In this document: positions 7,229 to 15,481 of the stretch, piece after piece
Position numbering within the stretch: the first letter of the stretch is position 1
Layout of the letters: each line of letters starts with the position of its first letter
NCBI RefSeq assembly: GCF_900176335.1
Contig: NZ_FWXW01000007.1
Span: 1-64,000 of the forward strand
Length of the DNA stretch: 64,000 bases
Source: Papillibacter cinnamivorans DSM 12816
GTDB lineage: Bacteria; Bacillota; Clostridia; Oscillospirales; Oscillospiraceae
Direction of reading: 5' to 3'
Made by a program: the position numbers and the translations under genes
Notes under the pieces: model-generated
What the model saw: the letters and a program-made list of their open reading frames with translations, nothing else
Told to the model about the DNA's origin: nothing
Database searches by the model: none

Positions 7229-8647
7229 TCACTCCACCGTGACGGTGTATTCAGCGGTACGGATCGCGGAGTCCTCGCCCTCCCAGGAGCGGTAATACCG
7301 GAAGGTGAGCGTCGTTTTTCCGGGTTTCAGGGCTTTGAAGCACCAGGTATAAGTGCCCCCGGCTCCGACGATTTCGCCGGAAGATTCGTCCTGCGCATAG
7401 CTTTCCGAGCAGGGCCACAGCACCTCCGGGTCGTTGACGCTTACATACCAGCCGTAGCCGGTGGTGGGATTGCCCTCCAGGGTAACGGAGCATACGCTGC
7501 CGGCGGTCACCGTGTTGTTCTCTCCGGACGTGAGCGCCGTGACAGCATTGTACAGGAAGCCGTAGTCGGGTTTCAGCATGTCCGCAAGTTCCCCGTACCC
7601 GACGGTGAATTCCTGTATGCCGGCCGCGTAGGGGAAGTAGGCGTACTGCTGGAAATAGACCGTCAGGCCGCTGTTGGACAGATAATAGTCCTGACTGTCC
7701 GAAATGGTCTGGAAAGGCTCCAGTTCGTACAGCAGACCCGCCTGTACCCGCCGGTCGATTTCGCTCCTGACGGTTTTGCTGATTGCGGAGAAATAGCCGC
7801 TTCCCTCCGCCATGAGATCGCCCAGGCTCAGCTGCTCGCCGGTCCTCAAATCGAAGGTGTAGGAGGTCCGCAGGGTGCTGCCGTGGGCGCCGCCGGCGTA
7901 CTGGTAATCGTCCAGAGTCACGCTGAGAAGCCCGCAGCGGTTATATTTCACCCGGTAATTGAAATAGGTTTCGCAGGTGTTTTGAAAATCCGGGTACTCT
8001 TCGCGGACGGGCTCCAGCGCCGCCGCGTTATCGATCCCTTCTTTTTGCGCGTCGTCGGCCGCCTTGCGGAAGACCTCATTGACGGCGTCCTGCACCGCGG
8101 TATCCTCAAGCCCGCTGATTACGGGATACTGCAGGGTGGTTTTCAGCGTGTCCGTCTGTGTGCTCACCGTCTGGGTGGCGATGGTGATGGAATTGACGCA
8201 GGCGGCGCCGATCTCCGCCAGCCCGGTGGCGGCGATGTAGTCTGCGCGAAGCCCGAAAAGCTCCGTGAAGAGCCCCGTCTCGATGAACGTCCGGCTGCCG
8301 TGGATCAAAATCGGGCCCGCGGTCGTGTTGCCCGAAAGATCTCCGCCCACGTAAAAGCTGTGCTTCCCGTCGGTCACCTTCTCGTTGGTCAGATCCAGCA
8401 CGATATCTTTGCCGTTTCCGGCGACGGTCACCGTCTGCGCGGTCCCGTCGTCCTTCCAGGTCACCGTGTAGCCCAGGGCCTCGCAGACGGCCCTGACCGG
8501 AATGTAGACAGCCGTCCCGCTCTGCCAGGTTTCGGCCTCCAGCCCCGCTCCGGCGTCTCCGCTGCCGGCGGCGAACGCCTGTGTCGTCAGCAGCATCGCC
8601 AGGGCCAAAAGAACCGACGCCAATCGCGCCGGCATTGCTTTTTTCAT
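7229..8647 (-). CDS. Secreted protein: copper-amine-oxidase-like N domain, DUF3298-like region, chagasin (I42) domain
   Basis: A 472-residue exported protein. Residues 1-27 form a signal peptide (cleavage near AFA-AGS). Residues about 45-150 resemble the copper amine oxidase N-terminal-like domain of Firmicute surface proteins (VYIPVRAVCEALGYTVTWKD). Residues about 155-365 look like the DUF4163/DUF3298 pair (YAGGAHGSTLRTSYTFDLRTG). The last 100 residues form a chagasin-type cysteine-protease inhibitor domain with its three loops: NPTTGYGW, GAGG and the RSW variant of RPW. It probably sits at the cell surface and inhibits papain-like proteases. It is a single gene facing the larA operon. Confidence 0.8.
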   Translation of the reverse strand: MKKAMPARLASVLLALAMLLTTQAFAAGSGDAGAGLEAETWQSGTAVYIPVRAVCEALGYTVTWKDDGTAQTVTVAGNGKDIVLDLTNEKVTDGKHSFYVGGDLSGNTTAGPILIHGSRTFIETGLFTELFGLRADYIAATGLAEIGAACVNSITIATQTVSTQTDTLKTTLQYPVISGLEDTAVQDAVNEVFRKAADDAQKEGIDNAAALEPVREEYPDFQNTCETYFNYRVKYNRCGLLSVTLDDYQYAGGAHGSTLRTSYTFDLRTGEQLSLGDLMAEGSGYFSAISKTVRSEIDRRVQAGLLYELEPFQTISDSQDYYLSNSGLTVYFQQYAYFPYAAGIQEFTVGYGELADMLKPDYGFLYNAVTALTSGENNTVTAGSVCSVTLEGNPTTGYGWYVSVNDPEVLWPCSESYAQDESSGEIVGAGGTYTWCFKALKPGKTTLTFRYYRSWEGEDSAIRTAEYTVTVE

Positions 8648-8861
8648 AGGTCACCAGTCCTTTCGCTTTCTCCTGATAGTATTAACGACGATGTTAAAAC
8701 ACCGATGTTCCGGCATCATTCCAATTTATTCTGCACGATAGGAATTTCAGCCTGAGGAGATAGAATGTCTCTGATCGCGACCGGGATTCGCACGTGCAAG
8801 GTAAAAGGGGACGGACGCTCCGACACGTGAGGGTCTGCGCTTTGTACGGGAAATACGGCCC

Positions 8862-9569
8862 CTATTTCTTTTCTTCGCGCGATTTTCGGAAGTTTCTTGC
8901 GCTGCGCAGAGAGGCGGCGGCGATTTGCATGACGGCATCTTTGTTGTTCGATTCGTATGACAGCGTGACGTTTTGTCCGTGTATGCGCCTCCGGTAAAGC
9001 ACCTCGTCCAGGCAATGGCTCAGATCCTCTCCGCCGATTCTGATGCGGGCGAGCCATTCCGTATCCTCGCCGTATGGAAAATCCTCCCGGAAGCCGCCGT
9101 AGGTCCGGAACAGACAGGCTCGTACGCAGGCGGTGGGCAGCAGTACCCGATTGGTGATGTTTAAAAGCCGGACCACCTTTTTGTTGAGCTCGGCCGGATC
9201 CCCGTCGTAAAAATTCTCAAACCCGGTAAACAGCACGCTGCAGTCCGGATGAGTGCGCAGATACGCCATCTGTTTTTCCAGCTTATCCGGCAGCCACAGG
9301 TCGTCCGCGTCCAGAAAGGCGATCCATTCGCCCCCCGCCTCCCGCAGCCCCCGGTTCCGCGCTTCGGAAATGCCCCGGTGCTCCTGATAAAAATAGCGAG
9401 CGGCGGAAAAATTCCGCACGGCCTCGCGGGTATCGTCCTCGGACCCGTCGTCCACCACCAGCACCTCAAAATCACGAAAGGTCTGGGCGAAAACGCTCTC
9501 CAGGCATTCTTTCAGAAACCGCCCGTAATTGTAGCAGGGGACGATTACGGAAATCGACGGCATACCCAT
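8862..9569 (-). CDS. Family 2 glycosyltransferase (third GT gene)
   Basis: A 235-residue cytosolic GT-A glycosyltransferase. It has the nucleotide-binding start ISVIVPCYNYGRFLKECL, the VVDDGSEDDT loop and the metal-binding FLDADDLW (DxD) motif near residue 90. GEDTEWLARI is the usual acceptor-side acidic motif. It has no membrane segment. The ATG at 9569 has AAAGG seven bases upstream; a GTG precedes it. It is very similar to the gene at 10289-11002 in both protein and DNA, so one is a recent copy of the other. It is last in a reverse-strand set starting with the HPr-kinase-like gene. Donor and acceptor are unknown. Confidence 0.85.
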   Translation of the reverse strand: MGMPSISVIVPCYNYGRFLKECLESVFAQTFRDFEVLVVDDGSEDDTREAVRNFSAARYFYQEHRGISEARNRGLREAGGEWIAFLDADDLWLPDKLEKQMAYLRTHPDCSVLFTGFENFYDGDPAELNKKVVRLLNITNRVLLPTACVRACLFRTYGGFREDFPYGEDTEWLARIRIGGEDLSHCLDEVLYRRRIHGQNVTLSYESNNKDAVMQIAAASLRSARNFRKSREEKK

Positions 9570-9584
9570 CACCGTGCCTTTCGT

Positions 9585-10253
9585 CTATTTTTGCTGCATC
9601 CTGCTGCGCAATATGGCGGCATAGTCGCTTCTCTCCGCCTGCTTTTGAGTGCGCCCGGTGTTGTTCATATGCAGCCTGCGCCGTAGTGTGACCTCCGGAA
9701 GAGATACGCTTTTGACGTTTGCGTCCCGCAGCCGCAGCAGCCAATCCACGGTTTCGCCCGTCCGATAGGTTTCGTTGAAAAAACCGGCGCGCCCCGCCGC
9801 CTCCCGGCGCAGCAGCGCGCAGCCGGACAGCATCCCCTCATAGGGCGACCGGCGGGGGAGAAGCAGACTGCGCTGTTTTGCCGTGAGCTCCGGCGAAACA
9901 AAGTCCAGAGCCATGGAAAACACCGCCTCCACGGAGGCGTCCGCCGCCATGGGCGCATACAGCGAAGAGAGCGCGCCCTCCGCCAGAAGATCGTCCGCGT
10001 CCAGAAATAGGATCAAATCGCCTCCGGCGCGCCGAAGCCCGGCGTTTCGCGCGGCGGCGGCGCCCAGATGTTCCAGAAGCAGCACAGTAACGCCCAGCCG
10101 TTCTGCGGCGGAGGCGGTTTGATCCGAAGATCCGTCGTCCGCAACAAGGATTTCCAGCTTTCCGCCCCAGTTTTGGCTGCGGACCGAGCCCACCGCCTCC
10201 CCCAGATAGGCTTCCGCGTTGTAAGCGGGGATAATAACAGACAGAGAATCCAT
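9585..10253 (-). CDS. Family 2 glycosyltransferase (second GT gene)
   Basis: A 222-residue GT2 enzyme with LSVIIPAYNAEAYLGEAV, VADDGSSDQT and the metal-binding FLDADDLL motif. ETVDWLLRL replaces the EDTEW motif of its two neighbours, and its sequence is clearly more distant from them. It sits 15 bases before the third GT gene and 35 bases after the first. It probably acts in the same glycan pathway. Start ATG at 10253; the ribosome site is weak. Confidence 0.83.
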   Translation of the reverse strand: MDSLSVIIPAYNAEAYLGEAVGSVRSQNWGGKLEILVADDGSSDQTASAAERLGVTVLLLEHLGAAAARNAGLRRAGGDLILFLDADDLLAEGALSSLYAPMAADASVEAVFSMALDFVSPELTAKQRSLLLPRRSPYEGMLSGCALLRREAAGRAGFFNETYRTGETVDWLLRLRDANVKSVSLPEVTLRRRLHMNNTGRTQKQAERSDYAAILRSRMQQK

Positions 10254-10288
10254 AAGCTCGTTTCCCGACCTTCCTGGTTGGTTTCCTG

Positions 10289-11002
10289 TTATGTCCGGCC
10301 TGCGGACGGTTTCTCCGGCGTCCTCTTTAGCTTTCTCGCGCTGTGAATTGCGGCGGCGGCGATCTTCAGGTACTCCCGCGCGCTGTTGGGATTATGAGTG
10401 AGGGTGATATTTCCACCGTGGATCCGCCGTCGGTAAAGAACTTCCTCCAGAAGGTTCCCCAGATCCTCCCCGCAGACTCCGGCCCGCATGACCCATTCCG
10501 TATCCTCTCCGTGGGGGAGCTCCTCCCGGAAGCCGCCGTAGCTTTGAAACAGGACGGAACGGATACAGGCCGACGGCAGGTAAAGCGGTTCGGCGGTATT
10601 AAGAAGCCGAAGCGCTGTTTCCGTCAGCAGCGCCGGATCGCCGTCATAGAAATTTTCCATTCGGGTGAATACCAGGTTGCACTCCGGGTGGGCGTCAAGA
10701 TAAGCCGCTTGCTTTTCCAGCTTATCCGGCAGCCAGAGATCGTCCGCGTCCAGAAAGGCGATGCATTCGCCCCCCGCCTCCCGCAGCCCACGGTTCCGGG
10801 CGGAGGATATTCCATGGTGCTCCTGATAAAAATAGCGCGCGGCGGGAAAATTCCGCACAGCCTCGCGGGTATAGTCCTCTGACCCGTCGTCCACCACCAG
10901 TACCTCAAAATCACGAAAAGTCTGGGCGAAAAGGCTCTCCAGACATTCGCTCAGGAACCGGCCGTAATTATAGCAGGGGACGATCACGGATATTCTGGGC
11001 AT
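10289..11002 (-). CDS. Family 2 glycosyltransferase (first GT gene)
   Basis: A 237-residue GT2 enzyme, close paralogue of the gene at 8862-9569 (shared ISVIVPCYNYGRFL, VVDDGSED, FLDADDLWLPDKLEKQ and GEDTEW). It starts one base after the PqqD-like stop codon, so translation is likely coupled. The tight link to PqqD-like and HPr-kinase-like genes suggests the glycosyl transfer belongs to the same small biosynthetic or modification pathway. Confidence 0.85.
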   Translation of the reverse strand: MPRISVIVPCYNYGRFLSECLESLFAQTFRDFEVLVVDDGSEDYTREAVRNFPAARYFYQEHHGISSARNRGLREAGGECIAFLDADDLWLPDKLEKQAAYLDAHPECNLVFTRMENFYDGDPALLTETALRLLNTAEPLYLPSACIRSVLFQSYGGFREELPHGEDTEWVMRAGVCGEDLGNLLEEVLYRRRIHGGNITLTHNPNSAREYLKIAAAAIHSARKLKRTPEKPSAGRT

Positions 11003-11003
11003 A

Positions 11004-11420
11004 TCAGTCTTCCCTCAGCACGGGCCAGCCCTGGGAGGCGTCCACATCGTGAACGGGATCGGCCAGCAGCAGGTCCTGGGCTTCGGCAAACTCGTCCACC
11101 GTGAGGAAAAAGCCGTCTTCCAGCGCTTCCCCACCGATGAGACAGCACTCCTCCGCGTTAGTGGGACCGGGAATCAAAATTTCCCTGCTGATCAGTTCCG
11201 CGATGAAAGCGTCCAGCTGCTCTCCCATATCCTCCGGGCAGCCGGGCAGGCCGCGAAGCGCCTCCAGCACCGAGTTCGGGCTTACGCCCGCCTGCAGCCG
11301 GTCCAGCACGGCGGAGCCCAAAAGGTTGGAACCGTAGTACATTCCGGTGACGAAATTGATGACGATGGCCTGGCCGTCCGCCATGTCGTAATACATTTTG
11401 CTTTCATTGATTCGATACAT
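11004..11420 (-). CDS. PqqD-like protein (possible RiPP recognition element)
   Basis: A 138-residue protein whose first 85 residues resemble PqqD: a basic start, two or three beta strands (YDMADGQAIVINFVTGMYYG), the Asn-Leu-Leu-Gly step (SNLLGSAVLDRL) and a helical region ending in IAELISREIL. PqqD domains bind leader peptides of ribosomal natural products, and relatives occur beside HPr-kinase-like genes. The longer frame starts at 11462, but ATG 11420 has a GGGAGG site nine bases upstream and removes an unlikely leader. It overlaps the kinase-like gene by 17 bases. The tail of about 50 acidic residues (EFAEAQDLLLADPVHDVD) is unusual for PqqD. Confidence 0.72.
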   Translation of the reverse strand: MYRINESKMYYDMADGQAIVINFVTGMYYGSNLLGSAVLDRLQAGVSPNSVLEALRGLPGCPEDMGEQLDAFIAELISREILIPGPTNAEECCLIGGEALEDGFFLTVDEFAEAQDLLLADPVHDVDASQGWPVLRED

Positions 11421-12483
11421 GCTGTAAATCCTCCCTGATAAATCTGCCGACGGCGCAGGCATTTTCCATGGGATCGCCGCCGAGGCGCATCCGGTAAACC
11501 GGGGTATTCAAAAACCGGCCTGCAATGGTTTTTACCAGCCGGGTATTCCGGTTTTCGCCCATCTGATGGATGGTGGAATCAATGAGATGCACCATCGCCC
11601 GTCCCGGCGCCATGGGCTGAAAGGACGCAGCGCGATCTTCCGTGATCTCAGGAAATACAACCGCCCGGATCGGAAGTCCGGAAGAAAACCGATACCCAGA
11701 AGCGTCCAGCAGCAGCCGGTCCCCCCGGGCATGATTGACGGATAAAACCGGTGCCCGAAGTTCCGGCAGCTTCCCGTACATGTCGGGATTGAGGCAGATC
11801 ATGGAATAAAGCGGGAAGGCCCGGAGAGGGCCGGAGCCGGACACGAGCACATAGTCGTCGGAGACGAAATCCAGTCCGGCCAGAAGACAGGCGATGGACA
11901 GCGTGGACTTTCCGCTGCCGCCCCGGGCGCAGATCAAAACGCCCTCTCCCGCCTCGCCCACCGCGGCGCCGTGGAGCAAAATCAGGTCCCTGTCCTGCGC
12001 CCAAAGAGAAAACAACAGCACCAAGGCGTGCCCGGAGCGGTAAAACTCCTCGCGGCTTTTATAAGCCTCGCAGAAATAATAACTGCGGGTGAGGGGATTG
12101 AAGGCAAGCATGCGTCCCTCCGGCCAGGTGCGCAGATAAGCGCCGGAAGCGCGATCGTCCATATTCAGGCAGAAGGCGCCGGTATGACTTTCCGGAAGGT
12201 ATGACCCGACAGAGTCATTCCAGTAGAAAAAGCGGGCGTCCGGATTTTTTACCGCCTCCGTCTCGCACCAGCGAAGCTGCTCCCGTGTCGCTGCCATAAG
12301 TTCTTTCGAGGTAAAACGAAGTTCCACGACGCGGCCGGCCGCCCGGATATAAAAAACGGAGAAACCGCCGGAGCACCTCTGACCGATGCGCCTCTCCATT
12401 GCTTCAAAAAAAAGCTCCGGCGGAACGCGGTTTCCGGCGGATTGCTGCAGCATTTCTATGCAAAACGCCTCCCTTGGGTTCAT
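11404..12483 (-). CDS. HPr kinase/phosphorylase-like P-loop protein
   Basis: A 359-residue protein of the HprK superfamily but not the housekeeping enzyme. Residues about 165-215 contain LLHGAAV, the Walker A loop CARGGSGKST (186-194) and SDDYVLV. The N-terminal 150 residues are unrelated to classical HprK and may bind substrate. Such kinases occur with PqqD-like and nucleotidyltransferase-like genes in peptide-modification clusters, for example the precursor kinases of some lasso peptides. The start is odd: the ATG at 12483 has no ribosome site and directly follows a strong -10 box, so the message may be leaderless. An internal ATG at 12453 has GGGAGG but at 14 bases. Confidence 0.72.
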   Translation of the reverse strand: MNPREAFCIEMLQQSAGNRVPPELFFEAMERRIGQRCSGGFSVFYIRAAGRVVELRFTSKELMAATREQLRWCETEAVKNPDARFFYWNDSVGSYLPESHTGAFCLNMDDRASGAYLRTWPEGRMLAFNPLTRSYYFCEAYKSREEFYRSGHALVLLFSLWAQDRDLILLHGAAVGEAGEGVLICARGGSGKSTLSIACLLAGLDFVSDDYVLVSGSGPLRAFPLYSMICLNPDMYGKLPELRAPVLSVNHARGDRLLLDASGYRFSSGLPIRAVVFPEITEDRAASFQPMAPGRAMVHLIDSTIHQMGENRNTRLVKTIAGRFLNTPVYRMRLGGDPMENACAVGRFIREDLQHVSNQ

Positions 12484-12518
12484 ATTATAATTATAGCAAT
12501 GAAATGCCGCACTGACAA
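12484..12518 (-). promoter_or_regulatory. Promoter touching the HPr-kinase-like start codon
   Basis: On the reverse strand TTGTCA (12518-12513), 17 bases, TATAAT (12495-12490), then a second TATAAT directly before the ATG. A start about seven bases after the first -10 box would fall on the A of the ATG, giving a leaderless message. Confidence 0.65.
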
Positions 12519-12547
12519 GAAATATGTCGCTTTTTCCAATGCCGCGC

Positions 12548-12575
12548 TTGAAAACGACCGTATATTTTGTATACT
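12548..12575 (+). promoter_or_regulatory. Promoter of the nucleotidyltransferase-like gene
   Basis: TTGAAA (12548-12553), 16 bases including an extended-10 TG, then TATACT (12570-12575). It is divergent from the HPr-kinase-like promoter, with about 30 bases between the -35 boxes. Confidence 0.6.
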
Positions 12576-12603
12576 GGAGTTAGTATGGTCCACAGGAGGA
12601 GCG

Positions 12604-13773
12604 ATGGGGATGAACATTGGGAACCTGTTTCAGGTCACCGGAATGAACGAAAGCCACCGCGAACTGTGCCGGCTGTACGCGGCAGAGTCCGCCGGGCCGG
12701 AGGAAATCACCGCGTATTTTTCCGGCATCCGCTTGGAGGAGGAGAAATGGGATTCCGCCTGCATGGTGGCTTCCATGTGCGCGCGCCACGGGTATGAGGG
12801 CGTTCCTCCGGAGCTTTTACCGCGCATCCGCGGCATTCTTCGCTATTACCGGATGCTCAATGCCGGGCGCATTGCCGGAACCTGCAGGCTGATCCGGCTC
12901 TACAACGACGCGGGGATTCCCGTGATGGTCATTAAAGGAGCGTCCATTTTAACCTGTTATGAGCCCAATCATATCCGGCATATGTGGGATACGGATATCC
13001 TGGTTCCGGCCGGGGAGTACCGCCGCGCCGTGGAGATCGCGATCTCGCAGGGCTTTTCGGGAGGAGAGTCTCCGCATTCCGTCAATCTCAAGCGGGACCG
13101 TATGGAAGATATCGACGTTCATAAGATCTTCATGAAGGAGCTTTTATCCCGCGGTCCGGAGAAATTCTGGCCGGAAGGGCCTGAGGTTCGCCGAAGCGGC
13201 GCGGTTTTTCAGGTGCCAGAATTCAACACCCTGTTTGTCCAGATCCTGACGAACAGTTTTTCCAATCTTGCGGAAGTAGGTAATCACGGCGCAAAAATTA
13301 AATGGTTCATGGATGTGGACTTTTTTATCAGCCGGCCGGAGGATCTGGACTGGGAGCGGGTGATATCCCTTTCGAAGATGCTGGGGGTGGCTCCCCATGC
13401 AAACACCGTGCTGTGCCTGTACGACAGGCTCGCCCCCGGTCGGTTCGATTATGCCTCCATAGCCCCCCGTCTGAGCGAAGAGAGGCAGGTAGCCCGCTGC
13501 CTTGCCGTACTGCGGCAGTGCCGGAGGGCCAACCTTCTTTTTGAAAACCCGCCGGAAAACGCGTCCATTCCAAGACTGGTGGGGATTCACATCCGCTGGC
13601 TGTGGACCAATAACCGCATTAAAAATCCGGATTCCCTGCTGACGAATCTGCGCACCTTTCCCTCCTATCTGCGCTGCGAGCTGCGCGTAAAGAGCCTTTG
13701 GCAGCTTCCGGGGGTCGCCCTTGGAAAAATCAGGGGCCGCATGAGGGAAGAAAAAGAAACGCAGCGCGGATAA
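12604..13773 (+). CDS. Nucleotidyltransferase-like family protein (NTP_transf_5 type)
   Basis: A protein of about 389 residues. The diagnostic core is around residues 100-135: IPVMVIKGASILTCYEP, then HMWDTDILVPAGEY, the KG...D-x-D pattern of the uncharacterised nucleotidyltransferase family, followed by IDVHKIF. AGGAGG lies 4 bases before ATG 12604 and 10 before ATG 12610; either start may be used. The open frame extends upstream to 12442 but that part overlaps the divergent promoter. Members of this family travel with PqqD-like and HPr-kinase-like genes in some lasso-peptide and polysaccharide clusters, so the divergent pair is probably one functional unit. The reaction is unknown; nucleotidylation of a peptide or sugar is an inference. 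Confidence 0.72.
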   Translation: MGMNIGNLFQVTGMNESHRELCRLYAAESAGPEEITAYFSGIRLEEEKWDSACMVASMCARHGYEGVPPELLPRIRGILRYYRMLNAGRIAGTCRLIRLYNDAGIPVMVIKGASILTCYEPNHIRHMWDTDILVPAGEYRRAVEIAISQGFSGGESPHSVNLKRDRMEDIDVHKIFMKELLSRGPEKFWPEGPEVRRSGAVFQVPEFNTLFVQILTNSFSNLAEVGNHGAKIKWFMDVDFFISRPEDLDWERVISLSKMLGVAPHANTVLCLYDRLAPGRFDYASIAPRLSEERQVARCLAVLRQCRRANLLFENPPENASIPRLVGIHIRWLWTNNRIKNPDSLLTNLRTFPSYLRCELRVKSLWQLPGVALGKIRGRMREEKETQRG

Positions 13774-13890
13774 AAGCAGCGCGTCTGTTATACCTGTGTT
13801 CCTATACCGCAGGGCTGTAGTTTGCGCGTCTTCGCAAAGGCGCCCTCCTTCCCCCGTATCCGTCGGAAAACAGGGTTTTTCGACGAAAAA

Positions 13891-13917
13891 ACGCCCGGCA
13901 CGAAATGTGCCGGGCGT
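13891..13917 (-). terminator. Rho-independent terminator of the flavodoxin gene
   Basis: A perfect 11-bp stem (13891-13901 with 13907-13917) around GAAAT. Reading on the reverse strand it is followed by six T. The rest of the 13774-13950 gap shows nothing else. Confidence 0.8.
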
Positions 13918-13950
13918 CCTTGTCACTTGATGTTTTCGGCTCGTATCCGG

Positions 13951-14388
13951 TTACAGGCCATTTACCCAGGAGAGAACGTTTCTGCAGTCCGCTTCGTCCG
14001 GATGGGAGCTCCGGATGACTCCGAATCCCTTTCCGAAGCACTTCATATAGCTTTCGTCAACCGGTATGCCTTTTTCCTTCAGCGCCTGCCGGATCTCGTC
14101 AAAGGCCGCCCGGTCGGAAGACCCTCTGCCGATCCAGGTCAGAAGAACAGAAACCTTGGCGCCGGGCCGCAGGCCGCCGGCCGGAATGTGTTCGATGAAA
14201 CGCAGAAGGTTCTTGTGGACGTGGCCGCCGTATACGCCGGAAGCCAGGATGATGGTGTCATATGAGGAAAGGTCCGGCGCCGCAGCTTCGTTTACCACCT
14301 GAAGCTCGGAGTCCGAGTGTGCCGAGACATAGCTGCATACTTGATATGTATTTCCCGAGCTTCTGGGGCACAGGATCAGTTTTTTCAT
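13951..14388 (-). CDS. Flavodoxin domain protein
   Basis: A 145-residue flavodoxin-like protein carrying FMN for one- or two-electron transfer. The phosphate loop is SSGNTYQVC near residue 10, and the isoalloxazine-side loops are ASGVYGGHVHKN and TWIGRGSSDRAAFDE. The reading frame extends to 14445, but ATG 14388 has an AGAAGGA site and gives the standard flavodoxin start (MKKLILCPRSSGNT). It is a single gene ended by the hairpin at 13891-13917. Its partner is unknown. Confidence 0.8.
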   Translation of the reverse strand: MKKLILCPRSSGNTYQVCSYVSAHSDSELQVVNEAAAPDLSSYDTIILASGVYGGHVHKNLLRFIEHIPAGGLRPGAKVSVLLTWIGRGSSDRAAFDEIRQALKEKGIPVDESYMKCFGKGFGVIRSSHPDEADCRNVLSWVNGL

Positions 14389-14583
14389 TTGGTTTTCCTT
14401 CTTTCTTGTATTCAGTAGTATACCCCTCCCGTAAGAATTTGGCAAGCGGACGGCGGGAAAGGGGAGAGGAGCGCCGCTTCGCCGATTTGTCTTTCCTATG
14501 CAGAGAAAGTGCGCAAATATTGTCCTTCATCTGCTGATTGAGTAAAATGCAACAGAAAATATTCGGGAAATGTATGATTTCGA

Positions 14584-14612
14584 TGGACAACGGCGGAAGT
14601 TCATGGTAGACT
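14584..14612 (+). promoter_or_regulatory. Promoter of the etfBA-dehydrogenase operon
   Basis: TGGACA (14584-14589), 17 bases, TAGACT (14607-14612). The predicted start falls inside the 28-bp palindrome that follows. Confidence 0.6.
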
Positions 14613-14618
14613 CTTTAA

Positions 14619-14646
14619 CAGTTTAAACCGATATCGGTTTAAACTG
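14619..14646. promoter_or_regulatory. 28-bp perfect palindrome (operator) before etfB
   Basis: The half CAGTTTAAACCGAT at 14619-14632 is followed directly by its exact complement at 14633-14646. It begins seven bases after the -10 box and ends 28 bases before etfB, so a bound protein would block transcription. It differs from the GntR site at 3643, implying another regulator; the AAACCGATATCGGTTT core looks LacI-like or GntR-like, which cannot be settled by eye. Confidence 0.8.
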
Positions 14647-14674
14647 ACATGGACAGAAAGGCTGAAGGAAGCGT

Positions 14675-15481
14675 ATGAACATAGTGGTCTGCATGAAGCA
14701 GGTTCCCGCCACCTCCCGGGTGGAAATAGACCCGGAGACCGGCACCTTGATCCGTCTCGGAGCGGAATCCCGGACGAATCCCTACGACCTTTACGCCCTG
14801 GAGACGGCGCTGCGCATCCGGGAGCGGACGGGGGGAAGGGTGACGGTGCTCACTATGGGGCCGCCCCAGGCGGAGCAGATGATGCAGGACGCCTACCGGC
14901 TGGGCGCGGACGACGCGGTGATCCTCTCCGACAGGAAGTTCGCCGGTTCCGACGTGCTGGCCACCTCTTATACCCTTTCCCAGGGGATCCGGATGCTGGG
15001 CATCCCCGATCTGATCCTCTGCGGCCGCCAGACCACTGACGGGGACACCGCCCAGATCGGCCCCGCGCTGGCGGAGCACCTGGGGATTCCCCACGCGGCT
15101 TGGGTGGGCGCTATTTTAAAGGCGGATAAAAAAAGCATCGAGGTGCGCCAGACCCTGGCCTCCGTCACTCAGATCTCCAGGCTGAAGTATCCCTGCCTCG
15201 TAACGGTGGAAAAGGATATCTGCGTGCCGAGGCTTCCTTCTTACCGGCTCAAGCGGGAGACCGCCGGGCGCCCGGTGCGCGTACTCGGTTTCCGCGACCT
15301 GCCGGAAACGGATCTTTCCCTCTGCGGCCTGGTGGGCTCTCCCACCCGGGTGGAGAGCATGTTCTCCCCGCCGGAAAATCCCCGGAAGGTGATGCTGGAG
15401 GGCGATACCAGAGAAAAGGCTTCGGCGCTTGTGGCCGTGCTGAGGGAGAAGAAGCTCGTGGAAGGCGGTGAGGCGCGGTGA
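14675..15481 (+). CDS. etfB: Electron transfer flavoprotein beta subunit (bifurcating type, LctB-like)
   Basis: A 268-residue EtfB. It starts with MNIVVCMKQVPATSRVEIDP and has NPYDLYALETALRIRE. The segment GRQTTDGDTAQIGPALAEHL is the FAD-binding motif that bifurcating EtfB proteins carry in place of AMP-only binding. With the next two genes it forms an EtfB-EtfA-dehydrogenase set like LctBCD of Acetobacterium woodii, which drives lactate oxidation with NAD+ by spending reduced ferredoxin. The stop overlaps the start of etfA by four bases. The operator at 14619-14646 controls the operon. Confidence 0.88.
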   Translation: MNIVVCMKQVPATSRVEIDPETGTLIRLGAESRTNPYDLYALETALRIRERTGGRVTVLTMGPPQAEQMMQDAYRLGADDAVILSDRKFAGSDVLATSYTLSQGIRMLGIPDLILCGRQTTDGDTAQIGPALAEHLGIPHAAWVGAILKADKKSIEVRQTLASVTQISRLKYPCLVTVEKDICVPRLPSYRLKRETAGRPVRVLGFRDLPETDLSLCGLVGSPTRVESMFSPPENPRKVMLEGDTREKASALVAVLREKKLVEGGEAR

